Origin: Stichopus chloronotus
Taxonomy: Eukaryota > Echinodermata > Holothuroidea > Aspidochirotida > Stichopodidae
NCBI GenBank assembly: GCA_021234535.1
Contig: CM037833.1
Span: 18,420,433 to 18,484,432, forward strand
Length of the DNA: 64,000 nucleotides
Direction of reading: 5' to 3'
The notes under the pieces are model-generated. The model had not been told where the DNA came from. It searched no databases and saw nothing but the letters and a program-made list of their open reading frames with translations. Within the stretch, counting starts at the first letter, position 1. Each line of letters begins with the position of its first letter. Of this stretch, positions 1 through 13,190 are shown piece after piece. The position numbers and the translations under genes were made by a program.

Positions 1-53
1 TTATTTAATCTTTGATTATTAATAGGCTTATCTTGACTTGGAAGACTCTAAAT

Positions 54-248
54 CTCGACTTTTGTGACCCACCTGCTAGACTGACTTTTCTTCAAGGAAT
101 CGATTGACGAATCGGGTCTACCCTTGGGACAGAGGTCCCACATTTTAGAGAAAGCTAAGACAACATGCCCATTTTGACTATAAATAAGACACGCATTGAG
201 AAAAAGCAAAATCACCGCATTTTGGTCTGAACTAGGGCGTACTAGTGA
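54..248. repeat. left arm of a diverged inverted repeat
   Basis: Several blocks here recur as reverse complement at 3434-3562: one around 60-82 with the GTGACCCACCTG core, one at 143-178 ending in CCCATTTTGAC, one at 213-227 reading ATCACCGCATTTTGG, and a TACTAGTGAGG block near 239. The blocks keep their order but the spacing differs by indels; this arm has about 40 extra bases between the first and second blocks. The arms may be ends of an old DNA transposon, or two inverted copies of one repeat. I saw no transposase between them. Confidence 0.6.
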
Positions 249-2730
249 GGTGGAAGATTAATGATGGGTTAATATTGGAAATCCTAATCTCATCGTATTA
301 TTGGAATTACCAACCCTCAAAACAAAATAAAACAAATGATAAATATGGTCAACGTTATACTTATGTTGGTTGTTCTTTAGCAGATAAATTTACTACCGCT
401 CACACAACATTCCGGCACTTATTATATGTACGGTGGATTGTGTAATTTTCATTGTTTCTACGTCTTTTATTGTCTTTCCCTAACGTCTACCTCCTCTGAA
501 ATAATTAACATTATTAGCAAAATGTAAAGAAACTCTGCAGTGAGATCTGATGACATTTCACTGAGATCCGGGTCACTTTGTCACTTTCCTAGAGGAATTG
601 TACTATCATCCGATCATTTTTACAAGTTTGAGAAGAAATAGCTAGATTTATTTATATTCCCAAAGCATGGGGCTTGAGAACATTTCAAACGACAGACCTA
701 CTTCGGTTTTGCCTGCTTCTTTTTAAAGTTATTACAGGCGAGGGATTTATTCCAGAACAGTATCTTTTTTTTTCTGAATGATAGGAACGTTTTATCTTGC
801 AGTCAGCACAGCTGGTGTTGATGGGATTGGCTTCAAAAATACTGCAACAACGCAATGTTCATTGGCCTAACAAAAGAAAGATACTGACACTGTGCAACGC
901 TCCATCTGATTTGCATTTTCACCACATACACTGTAGTACCCTTTCTGACACGGTCAGGTTTTTTTTTTTCACAATCAGTAAAAGCTACAAATGCCTTTCA
1001 ACTGGTTTTCATTCGAGGTTTTACTCTGCAACCTCTGAAATAATGACGCCAGCAATTTTCTGGATGAAGGTCACGCGAGGTTCTGCGTCTCGTTGTTGCG
1101 TTTGATATTGTTCAACAGTCTGCCCCCTAATTTTCATTCTTATTTTCAAGCTTAAAATTTGATCATTCTCAACCAATAAAATGTGAGGTGTAGAAATGTG
1201 TTCAGCATCCCGTCCTTTGCTATTTGTCAACGGTTGCAAATGCGCAAATTGTGCCAAATCCTTGCTTTATGCCATTCGTAAGCCTGTCTGTTGACTCCCT
1301 GATTTAAAGTGCTAGCTGAAGTCGTATGACAGGACCACTGTTCCTCTTTACCTCCCACCGAGCTCAGGGTGGCTTGACGATGAGTTGACTATGCCTCCTT
1401 GAACAAGAGAAATTGGTTACGCCCAGGGGTTTACTTGCTTCAGCTTTTCGAACAATGACAAGGAGCAGCAAATTTTCTCAGCTCTTTACACCTGTCTGAC
1501 CCACTCCTTTCTGTACCCGATACTGTATGCACAACTACTGAAAATCATAACATTGTACTAGCACCTAACAAATGGAATAATGTTACTGCTTGTTTTCCTT
1601 GGTCGATGCAGGAGTGGGTGCATAGAGGTCATCAAACACCTCCTGTTTCTTAAGTTTGGCTTGTAACAAGTCCTTCCATCAATATTTCCTCGGATTGTTA
1701 GCTCCAAGTTTTGCATAAATGTTTGCAACTTAAATGTTTATGTTGAATATCACATGGACTTAGTAACTAGCCACCTCATTGACAAAGTTTATGTTAAGAG
1801 GGAACTTGCTTCGCACAGTGTGGTCACGCTATTCTGTTGGGGATTATTGGGAATGAAAAAAAAATCATCATTATACAAACAGTGTTCTTAAAAAAAACTG
1901 AAGTAAACCTGAGAAATATTTCATAACGTGTTAGAACATTTAGTTGGATTTTTTTTTTTTTTTTTTGACTGTTTGTTGATTAGTTACCTATTACGAATCA
2001 AATAAGTTGGTGTTGCTTCCATATGCAGAGTTGAACAAATAAACTTGAAATAGGTCTCAATTGGGATGTTTGCCCACAGTGTTATATGTTTATTATGCAT
2101 CAAAGTCCACATGCAAGGTAAGACAATTGTTAACATTGCTGTGAAATAACAAACTTCTCATACACTTGCATCAACAGTTTAGAAATCTGTAACAAAAGGA
2201 TGCTCGAAAAAAAATGATAACATGTTATAAGTCTCCCTTAGTCTAAGGAGTCTTGAATCACTTGCTGTACCCGTGACCTTTACTGTGTCAAACACTCATA
2301 TATCAGATCAAGAATTCTGTACGGGGAAGCTGCAACTTGTAAATGTGAAGTAACGAAATGTCTTTTTTGGGGAACATGGCCAAAACGTTACTTTATTTAG
2401 GACGACTACAAGACATAGCTTCGTGTATCAAATGTTGCGATCATCACATTTACATTTCTATCTAAAATTTAGCGATACTTTAGTTTGTTGGTTACGTACC
2501 TATTATGATATAACTTAGAACGAAAAATATGGAAACGAGGAAGAATGTAACATGTTCGTAAGTGGGGTCGTAAGTGGGGCTCAGTGCTCAATCGACGACA
2601 TACCTATGCTTTGCCCAGCGCATGTTCATTTTCGTCACATCACAGGGAGATAATCTACACTGAGTGTATAGCAATGAATAAATACATACACATATTACAC
2701 ACACGTATGTGCGGTTAACAGGGAGACTGT
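249..2730. other. intergenic, no gene recognised
   Basis: No open frame here has splice sites or a recognisable domain. The short frames at 245-445, 797-1105 and 1021-1257 show neither. The interval lies between the arms of the inverted repeat and carries poly-A and poly-T runs, for example near 1950-1967. Confidence 0.5.
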
Positions 2731-2738
2731 GGACGTTG

Positions 2739-2852
2739 CTGTAAACTGTGCGATAAACCGAGGTACAAACAATTAAATCCCGAAATCCACGGTTTAAGTG
2801 ACACTTAAATCGGGGATTTCCCCGATGTTCGGTATGTCCACAGTTTACAGGC
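2739..2852. repeat. imperfect palindrome, possible MITE remnant
   Basis: CTGTAAACTGTG at about 2739 is repeated in reverse complement at about 2841-2852. Inside it, blocks resembling AAATCCC and the short near-palindrome around TAAGTGACACTTA form further pairing arms. The whole folds as an imperfect hairpin of about 115 bp. The 113-codon frame on the minus strand that covers it is probably chance. Confidence 0.45.
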
Positions 2853-3433
2853 ATCGTGACCTGTGCGTATCCCAATCGGCGCCCATTACAGGCGCTCCGA
2901 CACTGCGATATTAATTGGACGTGATACATAGATATATAGTTTTGGAGATCTTACGCTTGTCAAGATGTTCATAAACGGATATTGGGAAGTGAAACTAACC
3001 TAATAACAAAAGCTTCAGAAGAATAAATAGATCTCCTCTCTCATCTTGCTTCTTTACTAATCTAGATTATCATTTCCAATTCATGCATTTGTGGCATCAT
3101 ATTCCCTAATTGCGAATGAAAACATATGATTAAAGAATATTCACGTTGAATTGTCTTAAATATATGAAAAAAAAGGTTTAGAATATTTCAATGTTTTCCT
3201 TATTAGTAGATTGCATAATATTTAGTTCGGCTGTCTGAGCACTGCGTAAATCATATGTTCACACATGGACTGAAATGAAGATAGTTGCACCATAGGTTCT
3301 GTTGGAATGCTCATTATAACAGTAAATCCCAGTAATGTAAGCTAAAATCTTTTTTTTTTCCCTCAGAACCTCTCCTTTTTGTCGTTGACAAAGCGATATT
3401 TACATGAGGTATTATATGTACTCCCTCCCTCAC

Positions 3434-3562
3434 TAGTATGACCTCCGTCCAAAATGCGGTGAATTGGTTTTCCTCGAGGCGTCAAAATGGGCGTATTGTC
3501 TTACCTTTCTCTAAAATCTAGGACTTCAGGTGGGTCACTTAAGTCGAGTTTTAATGTCTTTT
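3434..3562. repeat. right arm of the diverged inverted repeat
   Basis: In reverse complement this shares ordered blocks with 54-248, including ATTTTAGAGAAAG, CCCATTTTGAC and ACCGCATTTTGG. It ends about 160 bp upstream of the TATA box of the secreted peptide gene, so it could contribute to that promoter region. No terminal target duplication was found. Confidence 0.6.
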
Positions 3563-3723
3563 CAGTGCATGGCCACAGTTTATTGTGTGTGAGATTTTGC
3601 TTCGACTGATGATATCCTCCTTTAAAATGGACAACCAATGGTGTCAACGCCAATAAAAATAAACGTAAATCGAATGCACAGACATTGGACATGCGCAGAC
3701 TTACAGCACAAAGCAACCAGTAT

Positions 3724-3731
3724 CTATAAAA
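3724..3731 (+). promoter_or_regulatory. TATA box of the secreted peptide gene
   Basis: TATAAAAA lies about 115 bp before the first ATG, which predicts transcription starting near 3752-3758. The leader that follows is rich in CAA/GAC triplets and runs without a splice site to CACCATG. Confidence 0.6.
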
Positions 3732-3838
3732 AGATTTAAGACTGATGCAGTTTGTCGAAAGAGAGTTCTTGTAGCAACCGGCTCAACAGCAGACGACAAC
3801 CGAAACCAGACGATCAAACGATCAAAAGATCTGTCACC

Positions 3839-3856
3839 ATGCATCTTCATAAATCT
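3839..3856 (+). CDS. secreted peptide, coding exon 1
   Basis: Encodes MHLHKS and ends in phase 0 at a strong GTAAGT donor. The ATG is the first after the TATA box and follows CACC. Confidence 0.6.
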
Positions 3857-6800
3857 GTAAGTACTTAAAATTCATACTGCTTCATTAAAACTTGATGATC
3901 GTTATTTTGATATCAAGCACATTGCTATAGCATAGTTTTTTGTACGTTTAAGTTACATGATCACCTAGCGATACAGCTAAATTTGCAGACTGAGAAATAA
4001 TTAGTTCGACGTGTTAATTTTCCTACTGAAGGTTTCTAAAAAAGACGTAACCAAATGCTTATTATACACAACTAATAAGTGCTATCCTTGTGGTGGTTTA
4101 CTACTTCGTGTATTTTGAAACATTGTATATAGTTCATACATTGGTGAACTGTTACATTCACTTTATTGTGTCCTTTCTCCGACGAAAGTTAGCAAAAAAT
4201 ACAATACACATTTGATATTTTTTTTCTTCACACAATAACTAAAATCATTGGGGTAAACAGTATAGGTATCACTTATTTTCATGAGAGCTCTTGACCATTT
4301 GCGTTAATTCCCCATCCATGGTCTTGATCCAAATTACGGTGAATTCAAGACAAAGTGAGTGTTACACTTTCATTCTACTCTATAGGAACAAGTATTCACA
4401 AACAGTTACGAAACTAATAGTGTTATTTTCTCAGTTTCTTGTTTTTTTTTCTTACAAATTTCTTGCTGAGCGTGTTGCTATGTTTAAAAAGCATGACGAA
4501 GCATATTCATCTGCAACACTACGTGACTTATGGAGCGGCATCAGTGATGTCATGTGAATTAGCTACAACATGACCTTTGTTTCCGTACTCATAAAAGTCT
4601 CGTATGTTCTTTGACTTGTATTTGAAATACAAGAGGACTTTTTTTAGTTAAAATGGTGTTATCGAAGTATCAGGACAATTCTGTAATACTTTGCAAAAAT
4701 ATTAAGTTTACCAGATGTTTTCAGGAGTTTGACCAGGAAGAGAAAGGTGTTTCTTTTTTTTCGGCGCATACAAGACTTTCGTGTAGTTACTGGGGTTGCA
4801 GGCCAATTAAAAGATTTCTTTGGGATCAGAAATAAAAATAAATTAATGTTCTGATGACATAACCTAATGGATACGGAAGACCTAGATTTTCCTAGCTTTA
4901 CTAAAAGATGGTTAAAATAAATTTGTTGTGGAATTTTCTCAATAAGTTACTTTTATGTGATAATTCAAATTCATGTACACACTAACGTAAAATTCAGAGT
5001 TATTGAAATGCAATTGGTGACATCTATCGGTCTTCAAATTTGTGTGTAAAGTTGCCAATATACTCCTAAAAATTTGAGGTAGAAATGAGACCACCAGACG
5101 TTGTCATTTAACGTATAATAGAAAAAAAAAGAACTGATGAAAACAGTCCCTGTGTTAATGGACTAGACTGATAAACTAATAACCTGGAGTGAAATTTAAA
5201 ATTTATTCAAAAATGCCATTATTTCTGAAGAGGAGTAGCATGTGACGTCCGTGCATGTGCCACTGTCACAGGAGTAAGTGGACGGGAAAAATACAAAGGT
5301 ATTAAGTAAGTAAAGGTAGGCCTGCTAGCACCAAACTCCTAATCCATATGCATACTGTTGTGACACATAATACGCAATTGTCCTTCAAACCAAAGCAGAT
5401 GCGGGAATACGTGACATTCTATAGAACCCCAGATCTGTCGAGGATAATACTGTTTTTATTCTTCTCTTCACAGGTTATTCTGTTTTTATTCCTCGCTCTC
5501 ATGGCAATGGTAGCAACAGCAGTGGGTGAGTTTCGTCACAAAATTTACAAACTATTTATTTGCTCGCGAAAAAAAAAAAAAAAACATGTTGCATTTACAT
5601 TTCATTTTTAACAGAAGTTATTAGAGATGGGCTCAGATCATTTGGGAACTTCACAGTGAAGAATAAATTTTCCTAATGAATGTGTGGCTAGTGTGCACTC
5701 TTTTTCACATATAACACAAATATTTGCACAACCATTACACTTCGTAGAAAGAAGATATACGTGTAGAAAAATACTCTTTCTTTTTATAAACATTTCTCCT
5801 GGAAAAAATGCGAGAAAAGCTCAGTGAGAACGTGAAACTAACAACAACATGGAGAAAGACATACTCAAGCGTGGTAGAAATGAAAAGATAGCAAAATAAT
5901 ATTTAATGTCGAGGAAGATTATAACGACATATCACAAGGAAAATATTATGGACTTGTTTGTTGTTTCTGAAGTAGAGGAGAAAGGTCAGTATCTTATATT
6001 AACTGTGCAAACGTTCCATGAAGGAAATACGGTCTTATACTGTGTTGTCTAATGCGATACTTGTAAGATAATTGTACCGATAGTGAAACGTGTGTGCATC
6101 AAAATTTGTAGCTTCAAAGCTTCTAAAACACTTTCTCACCACTTAGAGGAAATATATCTCAACCCAGCACTTCTAGCACAGTCTGTATACTGCACTTTGC
6201 ATTTTGCAATGGTCAAGCAAATTTATACCGTCATGTATTGTTGTGGTTGTTCAGGGTAAAAGTAGCATGGATGGCTCATATTTGCAGCACTTAACAAGTT
6301 TTAATGAACACTGACTTTACCAGTTAACCAAAATCCGTATTGAGTGTTACCAAAATAATCTCCACCTCTTTCTCTTCAAGTTGATGTAAAATATGTGCGA
6401 AATGGTCGAACAATTCTGCAGTTATATCATAATAAACGAGGAGTGTTTTTATTCTTCAACTTCTACTTTGTCGCCGTTATTGACGCACATGTAATTAAAC
6501 CAGAACTGCAAAGAAATTTGTCACGTCATATAGCCTAACGTTATATGAAAATGTTCACAACACTTTGGTGAACAGGAGACGACAACAGCTGATTGAAGCA
6601 GCTTCCCTAGCCGGCCCTGGAAATATTCATCAATGAACAACACTCACTTTGAAATTTTAAAAGGCCAAAACAGAAGAAAAACAGTTGATATATTGCAAGT
6701 TTCATAATAAATTCGGGTTTAAATCATACCTCGAATGAATTCATTGTGACGGCAAACAAGGTGAGCTTTCATTCTGACGTTCGAAAGTGTAGGCTATTGC

Positions 6801-7690
6801 GTTGCTACGGTGATATGGAATAATAAGTGTTAGGATAGTTAAACAAGACGTGCGGCAAATTCGGGTCCTTGACGATACCGTTGACATGTATTGGATATTA
6901 CAAAACTGTTAACGCCATATGTGACTCCTACAAAGCAAAACCATCAAAAAGCTACAAATAAATCTCGCTGGTTTACTTTTGTTTCCTAATTAGCTGATGC
7001 TTGTAATTGCGATGATCCCACTTGTCCCAAAGAGGGGTGCACGGACAACGATAGACGATTCAGTAAGTAAAGTCCCTTACGAAAATATAGAGGTATCCAT
7101 ACAATCTTTGAAATACGTTTTTAGTTAGAGTATTTTTTGTTACAACAGTGGCATGTCAAGAGGTTTAATCGGGGGGGGGGGGGGGGATAAGGGTGGCAAA
7201 AGAGTGAACTTTCGGGAAGCACTAATGACACATTTTAAGCGGAGCGCTACCATCGTTTAGCTAAAAGAGAACGTAAAAAATTCCTTATTTCTTAAAGGAA
7301 AGCTCGAAAAGTGAAATATCCTTTACAAATGGTGAAGAGGGCTTGATGTGAGAATTCAATATATGTAAATTTCATTGAAAGATATCGACATCTAATCGTA
7401 ATATACGGTGCTTGCCGAAAGGGAACCTGCTAGGGTTCCAGTTTGCACAGGTTGTTATAGGATTCAAGTTTCCCTCACATTTATTATACCGTCAAATACA
7501 TAACCGTACTTTGTAAATTTACTCAAATCCTTTTCAGTAACTTCATAATTCTCATTTTACTTGTTGCAGTCACAATTGCTTCAGATTTAACAAATATCTT
7601 TTGATATTTCTTATTTTCTTGTCCACAGTCCCAGTGTGTGAGGATGAGAATGGCGAACTCGTATTTTGCCATTTATTAAAAGAAAACTGA
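3839..7690 (+). CDS. small secreted cysteine-rich peptide (four exons)
   Basis: Coding exons 3839-3856, 5474-5525, 6994-7062 and 7629-7690 join in phases 0, 1 and 1, each with GT/AG ends (GTAAGT, GTGAGT and GTAAGT donors). The product is about 66 residues. It starts MHLHKS, followed by a hydrophobic VILFLFLALMAMVA core, a typical secretion signal. The mature part of about 43 residues is acidic and has six cysteines, with an early CNC and a late PVC...ENG...FC segment, and ends HLLKEN. The start has a CACC context just before the ATG. The PVC/ENG/C spacing faintly recalls a shortened Kazal core, but the last conserved Kazal cysteine is absent, so I do not assign that family. No homologue is recognised. 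A secreted defence, inhibitor or signalling peptide is inference only. The stop is followed at once by a GTAAGC donor, so the 3' UTR may be spliced. Confidence 0.6.
5474..5525 (+). CDS. secreted peptide, exon 2 (signal peptide core)
   Basis: The acceptor is TTCTCTTCACAG and the donor GTGAGT. It encodes the hydrophobic core of the signal peptide and ends TAV plus one base (phase 1). Confidence 0.6.
6994..7062 (+). CDS. secreted peptide, exon 3 (four cysteines)
   Basis: The acceptor is TTTCCTAATTAG and the donor GTAAGT. In the carried phase it reads ADACNCDDPTCPKEGC and then an acidic DND followed by RRF. That is four cysteines in about 23 residues. The RR pair could be a processing site. Confidence 0.6.
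7629..7690 (+). CDS. secreted peptide, last coding exon
   Basis: The acceptor is CTTGTCCACAG. It reads PVCEDENGELVFCHLLKEN and then TGA. A GTAAGC donor two bases past the stop suggests a further untranslated exon; CTTTTTAG at about 8647-8654 is a possible acceptor. Confidence 0.55.
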
Positions 7691-7692
7691 TG

Positions 7693-9660
7693 GTAAGCAC
7701 AAAATCGCCTAGGAAGTAAATGTCAAATGTTACTATTTGTAATTGGACTATCCATGTCGTAATGTCTCCTTTATCGAGAAAATGTTGTGCACACTCTCAC
7801 ACAAACCAATATACTGCGAGAGGCTTTATTGATGTAATTTATGCGCATGTCAGTCCTGTCATTTTGTCATTTATCCTACACGTCACTCACTTTGGTATTC
7901 AATGACCTCAGAGGGTTACCAGGACGTAAGAGTTATCTAACTGTTCTGACCGCCATAACTGAAGGAGGAGTCATATGGGTGTTTCAGATTCAACCTACAG
8001 TGAACGTACAACAATTTACCAACAGTCACGACACAGTTACTGTGTCATCTTCGTAATTACCTCTTTCCAAATAAAAATTCAAAGTTCCAATCGTTGTTGT
8101 ACAGTGTATTGCCACTTTGGAAATGCATAGCACGTCACATGCACCGGCAATATTACCTGACGTGTGCAGCTGCATGTTTTGACGTCACGATTCACTTAAC
8201 TTTGCATCAACGTAACGACTTACTTGTAAATAAAAGTCTTTTGATAAACAAAAAATCACATTTTCTTGAACGTAAATTTATTGCATTATTGAAAGGTGTC
8301 ATCATGAAAAAAAAATGTCTATAGTTGAAGTACAAGGACTATTTGGAAGGCTATACACGTGCAGCCTTTATAATTTATAGCTGGAGACGTTGCAAGTGAA
8401 AATATTTCCTTGGCAAAATGCGTCGGTCAATTGCATCAATTCAAACTATCCCTCTAACCAGTTTTGAACAATACATACTTCGTTCGGTGTCCATGTATGG
8501 CTTAAAGTCTGTGAAACGTGATCAGGTTCAATTCAACTTTTTTGAGTATTAAAAGATTCAAAATCTAATTGATATATTCGTAATTTACTTTTGCATGTAT
8601 TATATTTGCTCTCTTTCTCTATCCTATTTCTTTTTCTTTTTGTTTCCTTTTTAGCTCAAATCCGGGATTGACCCGTGCATTAACATCATCCGGTGGTGGT
8701 ATGAATTGTCGGTGATCGGTTGCAATGTCTGTTAAATTCCAAAGTCACATGCGTTCAATGTAACAAATGTTATCGATTATATCAAACGTTGATAACGTTA
8801 CATGAAGATGATTTTTGTAGTAAAGTTGTTATAATTATGTCCACTGTTAATCTATTATGTCTTGCTTCTCGCAGCATTATGTCTCAACTTATTTAATTAG
8901 CATTCAATACATGAATAACACAAGAGCTATTTCAATTTCTTGATGTGCAAAGTTAATATACCTTAATTGTCGTTATTTTTCATGTTAGCCAAGTGCTACA
9001 CGCTAATGGTAGTAAATTCTGGTACCATTGTCCGTATATATAGACAGCATCTGAAACAAAATTAATCAATTTATACACCCCCCCCCCCCCCTCTTCATGA
9101 CAATGCAGATTCAAAGCAGTGCAGTAATGACAGAAATAAGAGGGACTTGAAGTAAGCTGAGAATCAGAACCAAGACAAGCTATGTCACAGAGTAAGATTT
9201 CAGAATTAAAGAAAGCCTCACTCAAGACTCAGGACCCGTTATTTTCATCGTTTAGCAAGTCAGTTTCAGTTATAAGTATCAAAGCAAAATGTATTGATTT
9301 GTACTGAAGTTCTCACTTTTCGAAGTGGGATGAAATGCTACTTGCAATGCTATGAATATTCATGAGAAATGCACATCTCTTACAGTACTCTACCATGAGT
9401 ATATGAATTGTATTCAGCTATAATTAATTACTCAAAGCAGCCAAAGAGCAATATTTAAATGATTTAAATGAATGAGCGGCCACGTGATCGTTCTCATCGA
9501 CCAAGTCTCTCCAACAGACATCACCCACCTTATGTTCTTCTTTTCTCTTTTTCTGAGAGACATCTTCTCCTTTCGTTACTGAAACAGTTATTATCAAAAT
9601 TAGAATCAATGGTCGTCTCTCCTCTTATTATCATCTGCCCAAGAAATATTTTTCTGTTAT
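7693..9660. other. 3' UTR intron or intergenic region
   Basis: No further coding exon could be fitted. An AATAAA lies near 8069. A possible UTR exon starts at about 8655. A 14-base C run is at 9078-9091. The open frames here lack splice support and recognisable domains. Confidence 0.45.
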
Positions 9661-9664
9661 CGAG

Positions 9665-9674
9665 TATATAAAAG
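9665..9674 (+). promoter_or_regulatory. TATA box, probable NLR gene promoter
   Basis: TATATAAAAG is followed by about 70 bp ending in ACAGA/GTGAGT (donor at 9746). This is the layout of a short untranslated first exon, about 9695-9745. The next recognisable gene downstream on this strand is the NACHT gene, so it is assigned there by position only. Confidence 0.5.
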
Positions 9675-10849
9675 GTCACGACAGTCAATCGTCTTCCATC
9701 ACGACATTGTGGTTTCCCAGTGGGTTAGACGTAAAATAGTACAGAGTGAGTGTTTCTTTTTTTCTTTTTAGTAGAACGAACATTCGTTTGATTGAATCAT
9801 CACATTGCTTCCATCGTATTCTCCCGATTGCTGATGGAGTCTAAACAAATAGTTACTGAGTGATGTAATTTATGAAGAAAGACTAAGAAAGGAGTTAAAA
9901 TGTACAACAAAAAAAAGTTGAATTTGCTTAAACTGGCTGAATGATTCTAAGGGTTTTACACTTCCGACGGATACACAATAATGTTCACACAAACGTAAGC
10001 TGAACATTAATTTGACGATGCAACAGTTGATACTTACATTTCAATTTCATACCTAACACACAAATTCAGCGTAAATAGCACTCCCTGTCTTGAAAAAGTG
10101 TATTACTAACGTAAAGCACATGTGAAAGCATCCTGTCTTAAACACGAAAAGTCTTTAAATACAGTAGATATACATTACGCAAAAATCAATAAACATAACT
10201 AAACAAAACAATAAAAATAAAGATTGGCAAGAAATGATGTCAAGTTTATATATGTACGTCTAGTGGAAAGAACGTAATGATAATAAAAGAGTTGTGCTGA
10301 GGGTATAATCTCTTGTTAAGTCATAGGAATGAAGATCATGAAAACAATGCCTCAACAACACCTTGAATTTCAGGATAAGAGGGAATAAAATATAACACCT
10401 GTAGGGACGGAGTAAACACATTAAGGAGGACAAAACGAAATAGAGGCAATCGGGGACCAGCATCAGTTATGCCAATTTACCATCTTCAATTGTTGCAAAC
10501 TCTTTAAAATAAGCATTATTGTGAATGGACGAGAATCATGGTGTGTATTAAATTAAAAGATAAAGTTGTTGATCACTGCTTTGCGATAAGTATCCGTGCA
10601 ATCAGAAAATTAAACATTACTATCAGAAACTGTTCTGTACCATGCACTTAGGAAGATAACAGAGACACAAGAGAAGATCCATAACTATAACAACTAAAAA
10701 AAATAAACAATATTTGTACATAGTTCAGAAACACTCTGCCTGCTTTTTTGCTAAAGTAAAATAAAGGCCTTTGTAAACACAATTACCCATAATGTACAAA
10801 TGCAACAATGTACAATGACACCCCTGCAACATTAAAAGGTTTTTTTTTT

Positions 10850-11126
10850 TTTTTTCTTTATAATGGGATGTACACATTTCATAAATTATAAATTGTGACA
10901 AATTTTCTGCTCGAGATATAGTGCTTCCAAAGTTTTCACAATTTGACAGCTGTTGATCCCAAATAACCTTAGAACTCTTTTAAAATTGACACGCTTTTGT
11001 TCTCAATGTGGTTTATCTACATACCAAATGGTAGATTGGTTAAAGCTTCTTTTCTTGAGATAGCGCATTTACAAAGTAGGTGTCACAAACATACGTACAA
11101 ACACACACACACACACACACACACAT
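10850..11126. repeat. interspersed repeat ending in an (AC)n tail
   Basis: A block starting after a T run, with GAGATATAG and CTTGAGATAGCG motifs spaced along it, ends in CAAACATACGTACAAACACAC and an (AC)n run at 11101-11126. A second block with a similar tail design lies at about 27530-27640. This looks like a retroelement end or a simple interspersed repeat; the family is not identified. Confidence 0.4.
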
Positions 11127-12438
11127 TACAAAGGTTGCTATTATCATTGAAGCCAAAAACCAGTCACTGTAATTAAAACAAACCTTACTAGTTTGATAGA
11201 GCTTAAATGCGAATACACTGTATATTTGTAACTCAAAGTCATTTGCCTCATTTAATTTACGGTATCATTTCTAAGGTTAGGTTAATGAAAAATGAGTGCC
11301 CCGTTCTTTGGTTATATTAAAAGATGAAAAGACTGTTCTCAGCTTCTTCAGTATGAATTAAGTTGGAATATTCAGTGAGCCTCTAAGGGTCCTTTTTGCA
11401 AACTAGATTCTTTGGCAGTGACTTTGTAAGCATTTTAACTATTTTATTCATGGTTCAGTGCAGTTTCGTTTTGGATGGACTTTGTTTTTTGTTTATCGTA
11501 AACTAACGTTATATTTACCTTTGTTGTTTGCAGGAAAATCAAACGGTACCTGTGCCACCACAATATGTACACATATGTGTTTGCACTCTATACTGAAAGT
11601 GAGAAATAGTGCTCTTAAAGGTGCGCCTTTTAAAGGGTTCTATGTTAACCAATTCTACTAAAGTATTTGTTCATTTGATGTTTTAATTTCCCGTGCTTTG
11701 AATTAGTCCAAGTTCTCTGTGTTGTTCTTACAGTTAGTGTAACATAGTCATCTACCCACTGAGTACCCTAACCTGTATATTATTAAAACACTGAAATTAA
11801 CAATAAAACACAAGAAAAGAAACATTATTCAAATGATGTAGTATAATTTGACCTATAATTTCAATTGGAAAATAAAAATATCAGCTCCGTAAGTGAAGCT
11901 GTTTGAATCTCCAAATCCAACTGTTGACGCAGATTGATGGTTGATGGAAATGTAGTTGTAGAATATTATCGTATCGCTTTAATAAATACGCCGACAATAC
12001 AGCAGCCATCAACGCCGTTCGCCTTTGCACGTTATGTTATTCCCAAGTGTAAACATGAACTTTGATTCCATCACTCATTCATACCGTGTACAATATATTG
12101 CATTGCGTTATATCATCAGACACGAAGCCATTTTGCTTAAGCTTCTGTTCGGAAAACATCCACCCTGCATCGTCTCACTTGAGATTTCATCTTCATATCA
12201 AAAAGTTATCTTCTACGTATTCTCCAGTTTAACCAAAATGAATAACCTATACGTGATGGTGAGTCATTCAGTTGCTCTTGAGTCATTTGTTGGTATTTAT
12301 AGTTGTACTTCAAATAATATGTAGTTCCATTTTAAATAGATGACTCTTTTACTTTAGGATATGAAAGAAAAAGCGCTCGGTATCAATCAGCTAATCATAA
12401 CAATTTCATCCTGACAAGTCTCCTTCTCTTCTTCTTAG

Positions 12439-12476
12439 TTGTAACTAAAAAGAAATTTGCCGATGACTACGATACG
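12439..12476 (+). other. possible 5' UTR exon of the NLR gene
   Basis: CTTCTTCTTAG precedes and GTAATT follows a 38-base segment. Its only open frame ends in phase 0, whereas the next exon (13191) is open only when two bases are carried in. It therefore cannot be in-frame coding and would be leader. The acceptor is good; use is unproven. Confidence 0.35.
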
Positions 12477-13190
12477 GTAATTTGGGATGACCTTGTACAT
12501 TCATTTGAAAGGTAGAAGGTGTTCCTGATCTGATTAGAAAAAAAGACATACTTTAACAATTTTAGCGATATCTGTACCACATCGTATTGATGACGGCGTT
12601 GCGGTCACATGTATGATTAAATGACATCCTCACAGTATTTAGAATATAAATCATTTAATTCCATCCGTTTTACGATTGGTCGTCACGATAAGTAAGCCTT
12701 GAAAATGAGAGATATTCTTGAGTAGGCGAATTGCTGGAAGAACCGACTTTTGACTATGAAAAATCGTTATTTCTTTGGGAGGCTGAAATGTATAAGCTCA
12801 TATGAAAATTACATATAAAACTGCCCCAACAACTGTCAATGAAAAAAATTCTACATGAAGAGAGCAATTTAATGCCAACGTCAAGTAACAGTGGATTAAA
12901 TTGGAAAATAGTTCCACCTCGAATATATATTTGTTGATATTTTTTTAGGCATCAAGTCATATTAACAGAAGAAACAATAAATCGCATTGCTTTGAATATC
13001 GTATACTTTTTGACACAATACCGTACAAATTCATTACAATGGATGACTTGACAATACCACAATGTATAGCCTCTGTAAAAATATGGAACTGATATGTGGT
13101 ATATATGGGACAAATGTGTATACATAAAGAGATATTAAACAATTTGAATGAAAATTAAAAAATATTTCTTTTTGTGGGGGATTTTTTCAG

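Noticed and set aside
2588..2929. 113-codon minus-strand frame
   Set aside because: Overlaps an imperfect palindrome and shows no domain.
12238..12258. Possible start exon MNNLYVM with a GTGAGT donor
   Set aside because: Its phase leads straight to a stop in the next candidate exon (12439), so it cannot start the NLR protein by the splices seen.
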